DNA of 64,000 nucleotides, from the NCBI GenBank assembly GCA_017405965.1, contig JAFQZK010000016.1, positions 1 through 64,000 of the forward strand, written 5' to 3'. Made by a program: the position numbers and the translations under genes. The notes under the pieces were generated by a model that had not been told where the DNA came from, ran no database searches, and saw only the letters and a program-made list of their open reading frames with translations. This DNA is from Muribaculaceae bacterium (lineage in GTDB: Bacteria; Bacteroidota; Bacteroidia; Bacteroidales; Muribaculaceae). Positions 1 through 9,528 of the stretch are shown piece after piece (position 1 is the first letter of the stretch; each line of letters begins with the position of its first letter).

Positions 1-181
1 ACTCCAGTTGGTCGGAATGCGGATGCAATTAGTTTCATTCGTTACAATTGAATGCGGATGCCAATTAGTTCAATTGGCTACGCCGAGCTAAAGGTTCGTG
101 TAATTCGTAGTTTTAAAATTGTCGGCGGATGCTCACTAATCACTAATCTCTGATCTCTAATCAGCGGCGCCAGCCGCTTTC
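1..181. repeat. Intergenic repeat-rich stretch with GCGGATGC cores and a heptamer array
   Basis: No gene is visible here. The core AATGCGGATGC occurs at 16-26 and 51-61 (full GCGGATGCC at 54-62), and a degenerate copy, GCGGATGCT, lies at 125-133. The last copy runs directly into four heptamers at 134-161 (CACTAAT, CACTAAT, CTCTGAT, CTCTAAT). Read on the minus strand this is a TTAG-containing heptamer array followed by AGCATCCGC, the same order and orientation as at 6260-6299 and 6402-6439. The stretch lies just downstream of the minus-strand LRR gene that ends at 182. Confidence 0.7.
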
Positions 182-3100
182 TCACGACCCCATGACCATG
201 GTGATGAGTGTGGTGACGTCGGTGATGTTGACGTTGCCGTCGCTGTTCACGTCGGCTTCGGGATTACCGCTAGTGTTGTCACTCATGATCATGCTGATGA
301 GGGTGGTGACGTCGGTGATGTTCACCTGGCCATCGTGGTTCACGTCACCACGCAGGAAGGCGTTCTTATCGGTGAAGTAGCCCGGATTGCTCGTGCCGCC
401 GTCAACGTGGGCGTAGGCCTTGTCGATGTGGTTGGCGTCATAGGTCGTGCCCCTGCCACCGACAATGCTCACGCAGCCACCGAACATGTTAGTTGAGGTG
501 GTCACGCCTTCAGTGCTCCACTCGTCGCCCACATAGACCGTCTCCAGTCCGCTGCAAGAGTCGAACATCGAGCTCATGTCGGTCACGCTGTGCGTGTCAA
601 ACGAGCTCAGGTCGAGGCTCGTCAAGGCAAAGCAGTTGCCGAACATCGAGTTCATGTTCGTCACGTTTGCCGTGTTGAAGTTGCTCAGGTCAACGCTTGC
701 CAACTTGTTGCAGTCAACGAACATGGACATCATGCTCGTCACGTTATGCGTTTCAAACGAGCTCAGGTCAAGATTCGTCAGGTTGCAACAGTCAAAGAAC
801 ATCTCCACCATGCTGGTGACGCTTGACGTGTTGAAGTCGCCCAGGTCGATTTCCGCCAGCTCCGTGCACTCATAGAACATTCCGTCCATGTTGGTCACGT
901 TGATGGGCATGAAGCTGCTCAGGTCAACACTTTCCAGGGCAGAGCAATCGCTGAACATGTATGACATGTCGGTCACGTTCCCGGTATCGAAGTTGCTCAA
1001 GTCAAGGCTTGTCAGGGTAGCGCTGGCGAACATGCGGCTCATGTCCGTCACCTTGCCCGTGTCGAAGTGGCTCAGGTCAAGTGTCGGCCTTTGGTAACTG
1101 CCGAACATGTAGCTCATGTTGGTCACCTCGCTCGTGTTCAGGAACATCAGTCCGATGAGGCGGGTCATCCTGTACATGCCGTCGAACCAGTGGCAGGTGC
1201 TCGTGGGACGTGCATCGGCAAACGACGTGTCAAAGATTACGGTGGTCACATTCCTGCAGCTGTTGTCGCTGTACCAGCCGGGGTTGTTGGCACCCACATT
1301 CAGGTCATATCTCGTGCCGGGACGCGTACCCCTGAGACCGTCGCGGTAGAACGTCAGCGTCCTGCCGTCGGTCGAGAGCACGGCATAGACGGTAGGTCCG
1401 GTGAAGTAGCCCGGATTGCTGGAGCCTTCATCGATATGGGCGTAGGCCTTGTCCACATGGTCGGCATCATAGGCCGTGCCCATGCCGCCCACCAGGTTGG
1501 TGCAGCCCGTGAACATGTTATTGGAATTGGTCACGGCGTCTGTCGTCCAACCGTCATCGGCAAGGATGGTGGTCAAGCCGCTGCAGCCATTGAACATGCT
1601 GTTGGTATTGGTCAATCTGGGTGTGTTGAAGTGGCTCAGGTCGAGTCTCGTCAGTCCGGTGCAGCCATTGAACATGCTGTTGGTATTGGTCAATCTGGGT
1701 GTGTTGAAGTGGCTCAGATCGAGTCTCGTCAGGCCGGTGCAGCCATCAAACATGTTGCTCATGTCGGTCACGTTCCCAGTGTCGAAGTTGGTCACGTCAA
1801 TGCTGGTCAGGCCGGTGCAACCACGGAACATGTAGCTCAGCGCAGTCACATACTCGGTGTTGAAGTTGGTGACGTCAAGGCTCGTCAAGCCGCGGCAACC
1901 ATCAAACATGTTACTCATCGATGTCACGTTGCCAGTGTCGAAGTTGGTCACATCAAGGCTGGTCAAGCCGCGGCAACCGTTGAACATTAAGCCCATATTA
2001 GTCACCTTGGAAGTGTTGAAATTGCTCACGTTGAGGCTCGAGAGGGCGCGGCAGTCATAGAACATCCAGGTCATGTTCGTCACGTTGCGCGTGTCGAAGT
2101 GGCTCACGTCAAGCGACGTCAGTGCGTAGCAGCCGCTGAACATATAACCCATGTCCGTCACGTTGCGCGTGTCAAACGAACTCAAGTCGAGGTTCGTCAG
2201 CTTGTTACAGTCTTTGAACATGTAGCTCATGTTCGTCACGTTAGACGTGTTGAAGGCGTTCAAGCCCGTCATGGCAGCACAGGCCGAGAACATATAAGAC
2301 ATGTCGGTCACCTTCAAGGTAGTGAAATGGCTCACGTCGAGGCCCGTCACCTTCATGCAGCCAGAGAACATGTTCGACATGTCCATGACGTTCTGCGTGT
2401 TGAAGTGGCTCAAATCGATATTCGTCAATTCCGAGCAGCCTTTGAACATGTAAGCCATGTCCATCACCTCGCTCGTGTTCAGGTACTGTATGTTGCTGAT
2501 CGTAGTCAGGTTGTACAGGCCGCTGAACCACTTATAGGTGCTCGTCGGACGGGCATTGGCGAACGACGGGTCGAACACCACGCTGGTCACCCTGCTGGGC
2601 TGAATGATCCAGCCGGGGTCCTGATGGCCGGTGTTGAGCGAATAGACGACGCCATAACTCAGGTTCTCCATGTTTTCCCGGTTGCCGTCGCAATAGAAGG
2701 TCACGGTTCCGGAGAGGTAGTCGAAGAAGACATAGGCGTTCGACGAGATATCGGTAAAGTAACCCGGATTGCTCGTGCCGCCGTCAATGTGGGCATATCC
2801 CTTGTTGACGTGGTTGCTATTATAGACCGTGCCCTCGCCGCCCACAAGGCTGGTGCAGCCCGTGAACATACCCGAGCCCGAGGTCACTGCCGCCGTGGTC
2901 CACGAGCTGCCGGCATAAATGGTTTTCAGGTTACTGCAGCTAGAGAACATCTTATTCATGTTAGTTACGCTGGCGGTGTTGAAACTGCCCAGATCGAGGC
3001 TTGTCAGCGAGGTGCAGCCACTGAACATGCTAAACATATCGGTTACCGAATGCGTGTCAAGACCTGTCATTAATATGCTCTTCAGGCTCGTGCAGCCGTT

Positions 3101-5884
3101 GAACATCGACCGCATCGAGGTCACGTTCTGCGTGTTGAAGGATGTCAATCGGAGCACGTTTAAGCCGCTGCAGTCCCCGAACATGCCTGTCATATTGGTG
3201 ACATTGGCGGTTTTGAAGCCACTCAGGTCCAGACTCGTCAGGCTGCTGCAGCCGTTGAACATAAAAGCCATGTTGGTGACGCTGGAGGTGTTGAAGCCTT
3301 TCAGGCTGAGGTCTGTCAGGCTGGAACAGCCACGGAACATCTCACTCATATCGGTTACCGTGCCGGTCTGCAGGTATTTCAGGCCCTCCACCTTCGTCAG
3401 GTTGCTCATACCATAGAACCAGCGGCGCGTGTTGGGGGCAATCGCATGCATCGAGGTGCCGTTGATCACCACCTTAGTCACTTCCAACTGACGGGCAAGC
3501 CATGCGGGGTCACCGCCGTCATAATTCGGCAGGTAGATGTCGCCCGTTTTCTCCGACTTCTTGCCATCGGCATAGAACGTCAGCGTGCCGTTCTCGAAGA
3601 CGGCGTAGAGCTCGAAGGTCATGTAGCCTGGATAGCTCGGGCCGCCGTCGGCTCGGGCATATTGCTTGTCGGTGTGGTTGGAGGTGAACGTCGTGCCTGC
3701 GCCGCCCACCAGACTGTTACAGTCGTAGAACATACCCGTGGATTCGGTCACGCTGGCTGTCGTCCATGCTGAACTGATATAGATGGTCTTCAGGTTCGAG
3801 CAGTTGCGGAACATGTAGCACATGTCCGTCACGTTGGCGGTGTTGAAGCTCCTGAGGTCCAGCGTGGTCAGGCTACTGCATTCGTTAAACATCCTGTACA
3901 TCGTCGTTACCTCGCTCGTGTTCAGGTATTCCAATCCCCGGATGGTCGTCAGGTTGCTCATGCCATTGAACCAACGGCAGGCTGACCTCGGGCGGGCATA
4001 CGCAAACATCATATTGAACGCCACCGAGGTCACTTGAGCAGAAAACTCCTGCCAGCCGGGCGCCTGATTGCCTATGTTCAGGATATAGGACAACCCCGTT
4101 CTGTTCTCGAAATGTCCGTCGCAATAGAACGTCAAGGTATGGTCATAGTAAGTGGCATAGGGCACGCTGCCAGCGTCAAACGCCCAATAGAAATCCCGCC
4201 ATACATTAGCCGCCTGGTAAGCAGCCTTGGTGCCGTCGGGAACAATCAGTATCTGGCGGGCACGGTCGGGGAAAGCATCAGCAGTAACGGTAAGAGGATT
4301 CGTCCAGTGGACTTTCACCCGTTCCAAGCTGGAACAGCTGTAAAAGGCGCGGTCTCCTATGGTGGTTACCGAGCCAGGGATATTGATGGCCGTTAGTCCC
4401 GTGCCCTCAAATGCACTCACGCCGATGTGCACCAGAGATGAGGGAAGAGTGATGGACTTCAGCGAGGAACAATTCTTGAATACCGCATCAAGGATATATT
4501 TGGTACCCGAGTTCAGGGTGACTGATGCAAGCGAAGAACAACCCTCAAAACCTCCGCTGATAGTTTTGACAGATCCAGGGATTTCGATGGACGTCAAGGC
4601 AGTGCAGTTCCTGAAGGCTCCCACCTTGATATCGGCAACGCTGTTGCCTAGCGTCACTGTGGTCAGGCTGGTGCAACCGGCAAAGGTGTTGCTCTCGATA
4701 GAGGTGCTATTGATGTTGACTTGTGTCAGGCTGGTGCAGTTTTGAAAAGCACTCTCGCCCATTGTGGTGACGTTATTAAGATTCCCAACTGATGCCAGGG
4801 TGCCACAACCCATAAATGCACTGCTACCAATGGATTTCACACTTGCGGGCAATGAAATACTCTGAAGGCTGCTGCAATTCTTAAACGCATTGTCACCGAT
4901 GGACGAAACACTACCAGGAAGATAAACCGATTGCAGATTCGTGCACCCCGAGAACGCATTGTCCGCAAGACTAGTCAAACCCGCGAAATACTGCAATTCA
5001 TTAAAGGACGTGATTTGAGTCTTTCCCTGGAAGGTCGTTCCCAAATCGGTCACTAAAGCCGCCTCTATCCGATCAAGATATCCATCGCCATTGCTATCCC
5101 AGTTGTTTACACAGATGGCCTTGACTTGAGCGTCATCAAAACTGATTCTTGAATTCTCCACAATCGTCCCGAAATATTTCCAATAGTCAGCTGCGGCATA
5201 GAGAGAAAGGCAGCCTACAGGAACACATAGAGTCTGGAAAATACAATTAGGAAATGTATAATTATCAATAATCGGAGGATTCTGTGCTAGGGATACTATG
5301 GTTTTTAAATTGTCACATTTATTAAATGCATATCTTCCTATACTAGTTACACTACTTGGTATTACAATAGAGGTCAGACTACAATAAGAAAAAGCATTAA
5401 TGCCAATGGACGTCAAGTGATTACCCATAGTGACAGAGGTCAGGCATGAACAATATCTGAATGCACCATCTTCAATTTGTTCCACACTCTCTGGAAGTTC
5501 GATGCTGGCGAGACTATGACATTCATAAAAAGCATATTGTTTAATCGTTATGATTGTATTGGGAAGTGAGACAGACGATAAGTTTCTTGTCCCATAAAAA
5601 GCATGATGACCAATTCCAGTTACAGTATAGATGATGCCTTCATACTCTACTGTGCTGGGTATTTCTAAATACCCATAATTATCATAAACAGATCCATAGC
5701 CATCGCCATTTGAAACATCAACGGTGTGGGCTTCAGTGTCAGTAATCAAATAATAGATTAATTTCCCGTCAGCATTTAACGCAGAAAAGTCATATTGAGG
5801 AGTCTGCGCCGCCGAGGCGGTGAGGGTTCCCAGTAGTGCTATCAGCACCAGCAGGGTTCGTTTAAAGAGTTCTTTTGTTTTCAT
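182..5884 (-). CDS. BspA-like leucine-rich-repeat surface protein with C-terminal dockerin
   Basis: A 1900-residue secreted protein. Residues 1-25 form a signal peptide ending in TASA. Residues about 80-560 are BspA-type LRR_5 repeats (pattern SIGxxAFxxCxSLxSVxLP). Four modules follow, each opening with a TFYxDG strand and continuing with DUF285-type 26-residue repeats (MFxGCxxLTSLDLSxFDTxNVTDMSY). The last 55 residues form a type I dockerin with two calcium-loop repeats (DVNHDGQVNITDVT and DVNSDGNVNITDVT). BspA proteins of oral Bacteroidales bind host matrix and mediate adhesion; a similar surface role is inferred. The dockerin implies docking to a cohesin that is not encoded here. Two adjacent repeats are nearly identical in DNA (1583-1660 and 1661-1738), indicating recent unit duplication. 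The likely promoter lies about 300 bp upstream. Confidence 0.9.
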   Translation of the reverse strand: MKTKELFKRTLLVLIALLGTLTASAAQTPQYDFSALNADGKLIYYLITDTEAHTVDVSNGDGYGSVYDNYGYLEIPSTVEYEGIIYTVTGIGHHAFYGTRNLSSVSLPNTIITIKQYAFYECHSLASIELPESVEQIEDGAFRYCSCLTSVTMGNHLTSIGINAFSYCSLTSIVIPSSVTSIGRYAFNKCDNLKTIVSLAQNPPIIDNYTFPNCIFQTLCVPVGCLSLYAAADYWKYFGTIVENSRISFDDAQVKAICVNNWDSNGDGYLDRIEAALVTDLGTTFQGKTQITSFNELQYFAGLTSLADNAFSGCTNLQSVYLPGSVSSIGDNAFKNCSSLQSISLPASVKSIGSSAFMGCGTLASVGNLNNVTTMGESAFQNCTSLTQVNINSTSIESNTFAGCTSLTTVTLGNSVADIKVGAFRNCTALTSIEIPGSVKTISGGFEGCSSLASVTLNSGTKYILDAVFKNCSSLKSITLPSSLVHIGVSAFEGTGLTAINIPGSVTTIGDRAFYSCSSLERVKVHWTNPLTVTADAFPDRARQILIVPDGTKAAYQAANVWRDFYWAFDAGSVPYATYYDHTLTFYCDGHFENRTGLSYILNIGNQAPGWQEFSAQVTSVAFNMMFAYARPRSACRWFNGMSNLTTIRGLEYLNTSEVTTMYRMFNECSSLTTLDLRSFNTANVTDMCYMFRNCSNLKTIYISSAWTTASVTESTGMFYDCNSLVGGAGTTFTSNHTDKQYARADGGPSYPGYMTFELYAVFENGTLTFYADGKKSEKTGDIYLPNYDGGDPAWLARQLEVTKVVINGTSMHAIAPNTRRWFYGMSNLTKVEGLKYLQTGTVTDMSEMFRGCSSLTDLSLKGFNTSSVTNMAFMFNGCSSLTSLDLSGFKTANVTNMTGMFGDCSGLNVLRLTSFNTQNVTSMRSMFNGCTSLKSILMTGLDTHSVTDMFSMFSGCTSLTSLDLGSFNTASVTNMNKMFSSCSNLKTIYAGSSWTTAAVTSGSGMFTGCTSLVGGEGTVYNSNHVNKGYAHIDGGTSNPGYFTDISSNAYVFFDYLSGTVTFYCDGNRENMENLSYGVVYSLNTGHQDPGWIIQPSRVTSVVFDPSFANARPTSTYKWFSGLYNLTTISNIQYLNTSEVMDMAYMFKGCSELTNIDLSHFNTQNVMDMSNMFSGCMKVTGLDVSHFTTLKVTDMSYMFSACAAMTGLNAFNTSNVTNMSYMFKDCNKLTNLDLSSFDTRNVTDMGYMFSGCYALTSLDVSHFDTRNVTNMTWMFYDCRALSSLNVSNFNTSKVTNMGLMFNGCRGLTSLDVTNFDTGNVTSMSNMFDGCRGLTSLDVTNFNTEYVTALSYMFRGCTGLTSIDVTNFDTGNVTDMSNMFDGCTGLTRLDLSHFNTPRLTNTNSMFNGCTGLTRLDLSHFNTPRLTNTNSMFNGCSGLTTILADDGWTTDAVTNSNNMFTGCTNLVGGMGTAYDADHVDKAYAHIDEGSSNPGYFTGPTVYAVLSTDGRTLTFYRDGLRGTRPGTRYDLNVGANNPGWYSDNSCRNVTTVIFDTSFADARPTSTCHWFDGMYRMTRLIGLMFLNTSEVTNMSYMFGSYQRPTLDLSHFDTGKVTDMSRMFASATLTSLDLSNFDTGNVTDMSYMFSDCSALESVDLSSFMPINVTNMDGMFYECTELAEIDLGDFNTSSVTSMVEMFFDCCNLTNLDLSSFETHNVTSMMSMFVDCNKLASVDLSNFNTANVTNMNSMFGNCFALTSLDLSSFDTHSVTDMSSMFDSCSGLETVYVGDEWSTEGVTTSTNMFGGCVSIVGGRGTTYDANHIDKAYAHVDGGTSNPGYFTDKNAFLRGDVNHDGQVNITDVTTLISMIMSDNTSGNPEADVNSDGNVNITDVTTLITMVMGS

Positions 5885-6054
5885 ATCGATATCGTTTTTG
5901 AATATAAATGGTCAGTTCGGTTTCTCATCTAGGGCAGTCCATGGCGGCGAATATAGCAACACAAAAAGAAGCGCGGACTGCTGTTTATGCCACGCTTTGT
6001 CATCTGATGGTCGTAGGAAAACCAAATACACAAAAAGGGGATAAAGTGAGACAG

Positions 6055-6072
6055 CCCACGCCGTAGCGTGGG
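6055..6072 (-). other. Hairpin in the leader of the LRR gene
   Basis: A perfect 7-bp stem (CCCACGC / GCGTGGG, loop CGTA) lies between the predicted promoter and the start of the minus-strand LRR gene, so it would be in the 5' leader. No T-run follows it on the minus strand. Function unknown. Confidence 0.4.
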
Positions 6073-6166
6073 AGCCGTCGTGCCCTTCTCTTGTGTATTA
6101 TTTGAAAATTTCCTACGTTTTCAGATAACAAGAATAAGCATAACGCTCCTTGATTGCAAAATGTCG

Positions 6167-6185
6167 TGGATTGCACCGCAATCCA
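6167..6185 (-). other. Hairpin at predicted 5' end of the LRR mRNA
   Basis: Perfect 8-bp stem TGGATTGC / GCAATCCA with a 3-nt loop. It sits immediately downstream (minus strand) of the TACTTTTG box at 6190-6197, at or next to the expected transcription start. It could be a 5'-protecting stem-loop or an operator. Confidence 0.45.
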
Positions 6186-6189
6186 TGGG

Positions 6190-6221
6190 CAAAAGTAATC
6201 AATATTTGAAGATAAAGCAAG
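6190..6221 (-). promoter_or_regulatory. Predicted promoter of the LRR/dockerin gene
   Basis: On the minus strand, TACTTTTG (6190-6197) fits the TAnnTTTG -7 box and CTTG (6218-6221) lies 20 nt upstream as an imperfect -33 box. It would give a leader of about 300 nt before the ATG at 5884. No better box was seen closer to the start. Confidence 0.5.
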
Positions 6222-6259
6222 AAAATATAGTAAAAGTTGCTATCATGCATCTTTTACCA

Positions 6260-6299
6260 GGCATTAGGCATTAGGTTTTAGGCTTTAGGTGGCATCCGC
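6260..6299 (+). repeat. Heptamer array plus GGCATCCGC core
   Basis: Four heptamers (GGCATTA, GGCATTA, GGTTTTA, GGCTTTA; 6260-6287) are followed by GGCATCCGC at 6291-6299. In another phase the unit reads TTAGGNN. This is the plus-strand copy of the dispersed element described in the findings. Confidence 0.7.
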
Positions 6300-6373
6300 A
6301 TTTCTAATTCAAACAACATGAACAACGATAAACAACTTGAACTACTATTTTATTAATATTTTGTCGGAAGGGG

Positions 6374-6439
6374 CGGCCACGCCAAGGCGAGGCCCTACAA
6401 TGCGGATGCCCCTCTAAACTCTACACTCTAAACTCTGAA
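6374..6439 (-). repeat. REP-like hairpin element with GGCATCCGC core and heptamer array
   Basis: Read on the minus strand: four heptamers (6412-6439; GTTCAGA, GTTTAGA, GTGTAGA, GTTTAGA), then GGCATCCGC (6402-6410), then GTAG followed by an imperfect palindrome GGCCTCGCC-TT-GGCGTGGCC (within 6374-6399). The 6374-6410 segment is repeated in inverted orientation at 9662-9698 with two mismatches, so uvrA lies between the two copies. Confidence 0.75.
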
Positions 6440-6461
6440 CTGCGAGCGATAGCTCGCATAA

Positions 6462-6493
6462 TTTGTTTTTCTCGCGAAAAAGTCGTACCTTTG
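6462..6493 (+). promoter_or_regulatory. uvrA promoter, TTTG-N20-TACCTTTG
   Basis: TTTG at 6462-6465 and TACCTTTG at 6486-6493 are separated by 20 nt, an exact match to the Bacteroidetes -33/-7 consensus. It lies 19 nt before the uvrA start codon. Confidence 0.75.
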
Positions 6494-6512
6494 CGGGCTC
6501 AATTTATCGGCA

Positions 6513-9311
6513 ATGGCAACATCAGGAGACATCATCATCAAGGGGGCCCGCGTCAACAACCTGAAGAACGTTGACGTGGCGATACCGCGCGGCAAGTTTG
6601 TTGTCGTGACGGGCCTGTCGGGCAGCGGCAAGTCGTCGCTGGCCTTCGACACGCTGTATGCCGAGGGGCAACGCCGCTATGTGGAGAGCCTGTCATCCTA
6701 TGCCCGCCAGTTCATGGGCCGCATGACCAAGCCCGACTGTGACTTCATCACCGGCTTGCCACCCGCCATTGCCGTGGAGCAGCGCACCGTGACGCGCAAC
6801 TCGCGCAGCACGGTGGGCACGAGCACCGAGATCTATGACTACCTGCGTCTGCTGTTTGCCCGCGTTGGCAAGACCTACTCGCCCATCTCGGGGCAGATTG
6901 TGAAAAAGCATACCGCCAACGACGTCATCGACACCATCAACACCTACCCCGACGGCACCCGCCTGGCACTGTTGACCGAGGTCATCGTGCCCGAGGGGCG
7001 TGACCTGCGCACCCAACTCGACATCCTTGTCAAGGGCGGCTATTCCAGGCTGATGACGCGCGACGGCAGGTTTGTGGACATTTCTCAAGTCCTTGCCAGC
7101 AGCGAGGAACCCGCGGCCGAGGATTACCGCCTGCTCATCGACCGCTTGGCCGTCACCCACAGCCGCGACGACGAGATGCGCATGCTGGACTCGCTGCAGA
7201 CGGCGTTCTACGAAGGTCAGGACGAGTGCATCGTCGCGATTTGGCAACAGGACGGGACGTTGACCGAACACCGGTTCTCGAAGCGCTTTGAGCTGGACGG
7301 AATGAAGTTTGAGGAGCCTAACGACCTGATGTTCAATTTCAACAATCCCTTGGGTGCCTGCCCCACCTGCGAGGGATTCGGCAACGTGACCGGCATCGAC
7401 GAGAACCTGGTGATTCCTGACCGCAGCCGATCGGTGTTTGACGACGCGGTGATGTGCTGGCGCGGACAGATCATGAGCGAGTGGAAACGCGAGTTCATCC
7501 ATGTGGCCGCCCGTCACAACTTCCCTATCCACAAGCCCTACCACGAGTTGACGCAAGAGCAGCTCGACCTGCTGTGGCATGGTTCGGCCGACGATGGATG
7601 GACCGGCATCGACGGTTTCTTTGAGTGGGTCAAGAGCAAGGCCTATGCCATTCAATTCCGCGTGTTGCTGGCCCGTTATCGCGGCAAGACCGTGTGTCCC
7701 ACCTGTCACGGCTCCCGCCTCAAGCCCCAAGCCGACTATGTCAAGGTGGGCGGAGCCACCATCAGCGACCTGGTGCGTATGCCGGTCAAGGAGTTGTCGC
7801 AGTGGTTCAAGCAGCTGCAACTCGACGGGACCGATGCGCAGATTGCCAAGCGCCTGCTCACCGAGATCAACAGCCGTCTGGAATACCTGTGCGACGTGGG
7901 TGTGGAATACCTCACGCTCGATCGCCTGTCCTCGACGCTGTCGGGCGGTGAGAGCCAGCGCATCAACCTGGCGACCGCACTGGGCAGTTCGCTGGTGGGT
8001 TCGGTCTATATTCTTGACGAGCCGTCCATCGGCCTTCACCCGCGCGATACCCACCGCCTGATTCACGTGCTGCGCATGCTGCAACAGTTGGGCAACACCG
8101 TGCTAGTCGTCGAGCATGACGAGGACATCATCAACAATGCCGATTACCTGATCGACGTGGGGCCTGAGGCAGGGCGCAACGGTGGACGCATCACCTATCA
8201 AGGTCCCGTCAGCAAGCTCGGCGAAGCCTCCGAAAGCTACACCGCCAAATACCTCACCGGAGCGCTCTCCATCCCTGTGCCCAAGCGGCGCCGCACCTGG
8301 AACCAGTATATCGAGGTCAAGGGAGCCACCCACAACAACCTCAAGAACATCACTGTAAAGTTCCCGCTCGGCGTGATGACCGTGGTCACCGGCGTGAGCG
8401 GTTCGGGTAAATCGACGCTGGTGGGCAAGATCCTCTACCCTGCCCTGGCGCGCCACTTCGACCAGACGGCCGAAGCGCCTGGCAGCCACAACGGCATCGG
8501 CGGCGACCTGGGTCGCCTGCAAGCCGTGGAATTCATCGACCAGGGACCCATCGGCAAGAGCACCCGCAGCAATCCCGCGACCTACCTCAAGGCGTTTGAC
8601 GAGATACGCCAACTGTTCGCCCAGCAGCAACTGTCCAAGCAGATGGGCTACAATTCCGGCTTCTTCTCGTTCAACTCACCGGGTGGACGCTGCGAGGAGT
8701 GCAAGGGCGACGGCACCATCACCATCGAGATGCAGTTCATGGCCGACATCACCCTGACGTGCGAGGCATGCCACGGCAAGCGATTCAGCCGCAACGCCCT
8801 CGACGTGACCTACCGCGACAAGACCATCAGCGACATCCTCGAGATGACTGTGAATCAGGCCATTGAGTTCTTTGACGAGAGCAACACCTATAACGAGCAT
8901 AAGATTGTGCGCCGCCTCAAGCCGCTGCAGGATGTGGGACTGGGGTACATCAAACTGGGGCAATCGTCGTCCACATTGTCGGGCGGTGAGAACCAACGCG
9001 TGAAGCTGGCCTACTACCTGAGCGGTGAGCGCCAGGGCAACACGCTGTTCATCTTCGATGAGCCGACGACAGGTCTGCACTTCCACGACATCAACACGCT
9101 GATGCGGTCGTTCGACCAACTGATAGGCAACGGCCACACGGTGGTCATCATCGAGCACAACCTCGACGTCATCAAGTGCGCCGACCACATCATCGACCTG
9201 GGGCCCGAGGGTGGCGACAAGGGTGGCAACATCGTTGTCGAGGGCACCCCCGAGCAGGTCGCTCAGTGCAAGGAGAGCTACACAGGCAAGTTCCTGGCCA
9301 AGAAGTTGTAA
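6513..9311 (+). CDS. uvrA: Excinuclease ABC subunit A (divergent UvrA)
   Basis: The damage-recognition ATPase of nucleotide excision repair, 932 residues, near the usual length. Visible: Walker [10 protein letters not shown] (34-42), signature motifs LSGGESQR and LSGGENQR, a second Walker [10 protein letters not shown], and two Walker B/D-loop regions ([13 protein letters not shown] and [13 protein letters not shown]). The zinc modules CPTCHG and CEECKGDG...CEACHGK are intact. However, YSPISG (122-127) stands where most UvrA proteins have a CPxCG pair, and the segment before [17 protein letters not shown] has FSKRFELDG instead of a second cysteine pair. It is therefore probably the divergent second UvrA paralog seen in Bacteroidetes rather than the main one. 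The 3' end (last codons plus stop) is copied in a downstream tandem repeat. Confidence 0.93.
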   Translation: MATSGDIIIKGARVNNLKNVDVAIPRGKFVVVTGLSGSGKSSLAFDTLYAEGQRRYVESLSSYARQFMGRMTKPDCDFITGLPPAIAVEQRTVTRNSRSTVGTSTEIYDYLRLLFARVGKTYSPISGQIVKKHTANDVIDTINTYPDGTRLALLTEVIVPEGRDLRTQLDILVKGGYSRLMTRDGRFVDISQVLASSEEPAAEDYRLLIDRLAVTHSRDDEMRMLDSLQTAFYEGQDECIVAIWQQDGTLTEHRFSKRFELDGMKFEEPNDLMFNFNNPLGACPTCEGFGNVTGIDENLVIPDRSRSVFDDAVMCWRGQIMSEWKREFIHVAARHNFPIHKPYHELTQEQLDLLWHGSADDGWTGIDGFFEWVKSKAYAIQFRVLLARYRGKTVCPTCHGSRLKPQADYVKVGGATISDLVRMPVKELSQWFKQLQLDGTDAQIAKRLLTEINSRLEYLCDVGVEYLTLDRLSSTLSGGESQRINLATALGSSLVGSVYILDEPSIGLHPRDTHRLIHVLRMLQQLGNTVLVVEHDEDIINNADYLIDVGPEAGRNGGRITYQGPVSKLGEASESYTAKYLTGALSIPVPKRRRTWNQYIEVKGATHNNLKNITVKFPLGVMTVVTGVSGSGKSTLVGKILYPALARHFDQTAEAPGSHNGIGGDLGRLQAVEFIDQGPIGKSTRSNPATYLKAFDEIRQLFAQQQLSKQMGYNSGFFSFNSPGGRCEECKGDGTITIEMQFMADITLTCEACHGKRFSRNALDVTYRDKTISDILEMTVNQAIEFFDESNTYNEHKIVRRLKPLQDVGLGYIKLGQSSSTLSGGENQRVKLAYYLSGERQGNTLFIFDEPTTGLHFHDINTLMRSFDQLIGNGHTVVIIEHNLDVIKCADHIIDLGPEGGDKGGNIVVEGTPEQVAQCKESYTGKFLAKKL

Positions 9312-9528
9312 ACTACGAATTACACCAATTTAACTAATTGGCATCCGCATTCAATATATTACGAATCTCATGCTAAGTTACCTGGCCAAGAAGTTGTAAA
9401 CTACGAATTACGCTAATTTAACTGATTGGCATCCGCATTCAATTTATTACGAATCTCATGCTAAGTTACCTGGCCAAGAAGTTGTAAACTACGAATTACG
9501 CTGATTTAACTAATTGGCATCCGCATTC
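9293..9528. repeat. 88-bp tandem repeat, about 2.7 copies, starting inside uvrA
   Basis: Copies begin at 9293, 9381 and 9469 with a period of exactly 88 bp; the third ends near 9528. Each begins CCTGGCCAAGAAGTTGTAA, the end of uvrA with its stop codon, and carries GGCATCCGC (9340, 9428, 9516). The copies differ at only a few bases (for example CACCAA versus CGCTAA), so the duplication is recent. Confidence 0.92.

Noticed and set aside
1067-1990. 307-codon plus-strand frame
   Set aside because: It is an antisense frame of the repeat-rich BspA-like gene; its His/Ala/Val-rich composition is a shadow of the real repeats.
6068-6274. 68-codon plus-strand frame in the leader of the BspA-like gene
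   Set aside because: No upstream promoter and no recognisable protein features; it overlaps the promoter and hairpin of the opposite gene.
9293-9528. Possible CRISPR array
   Set aside because: The repeats are directly adjacent 88-bp units without spacers and start inside uvrA.
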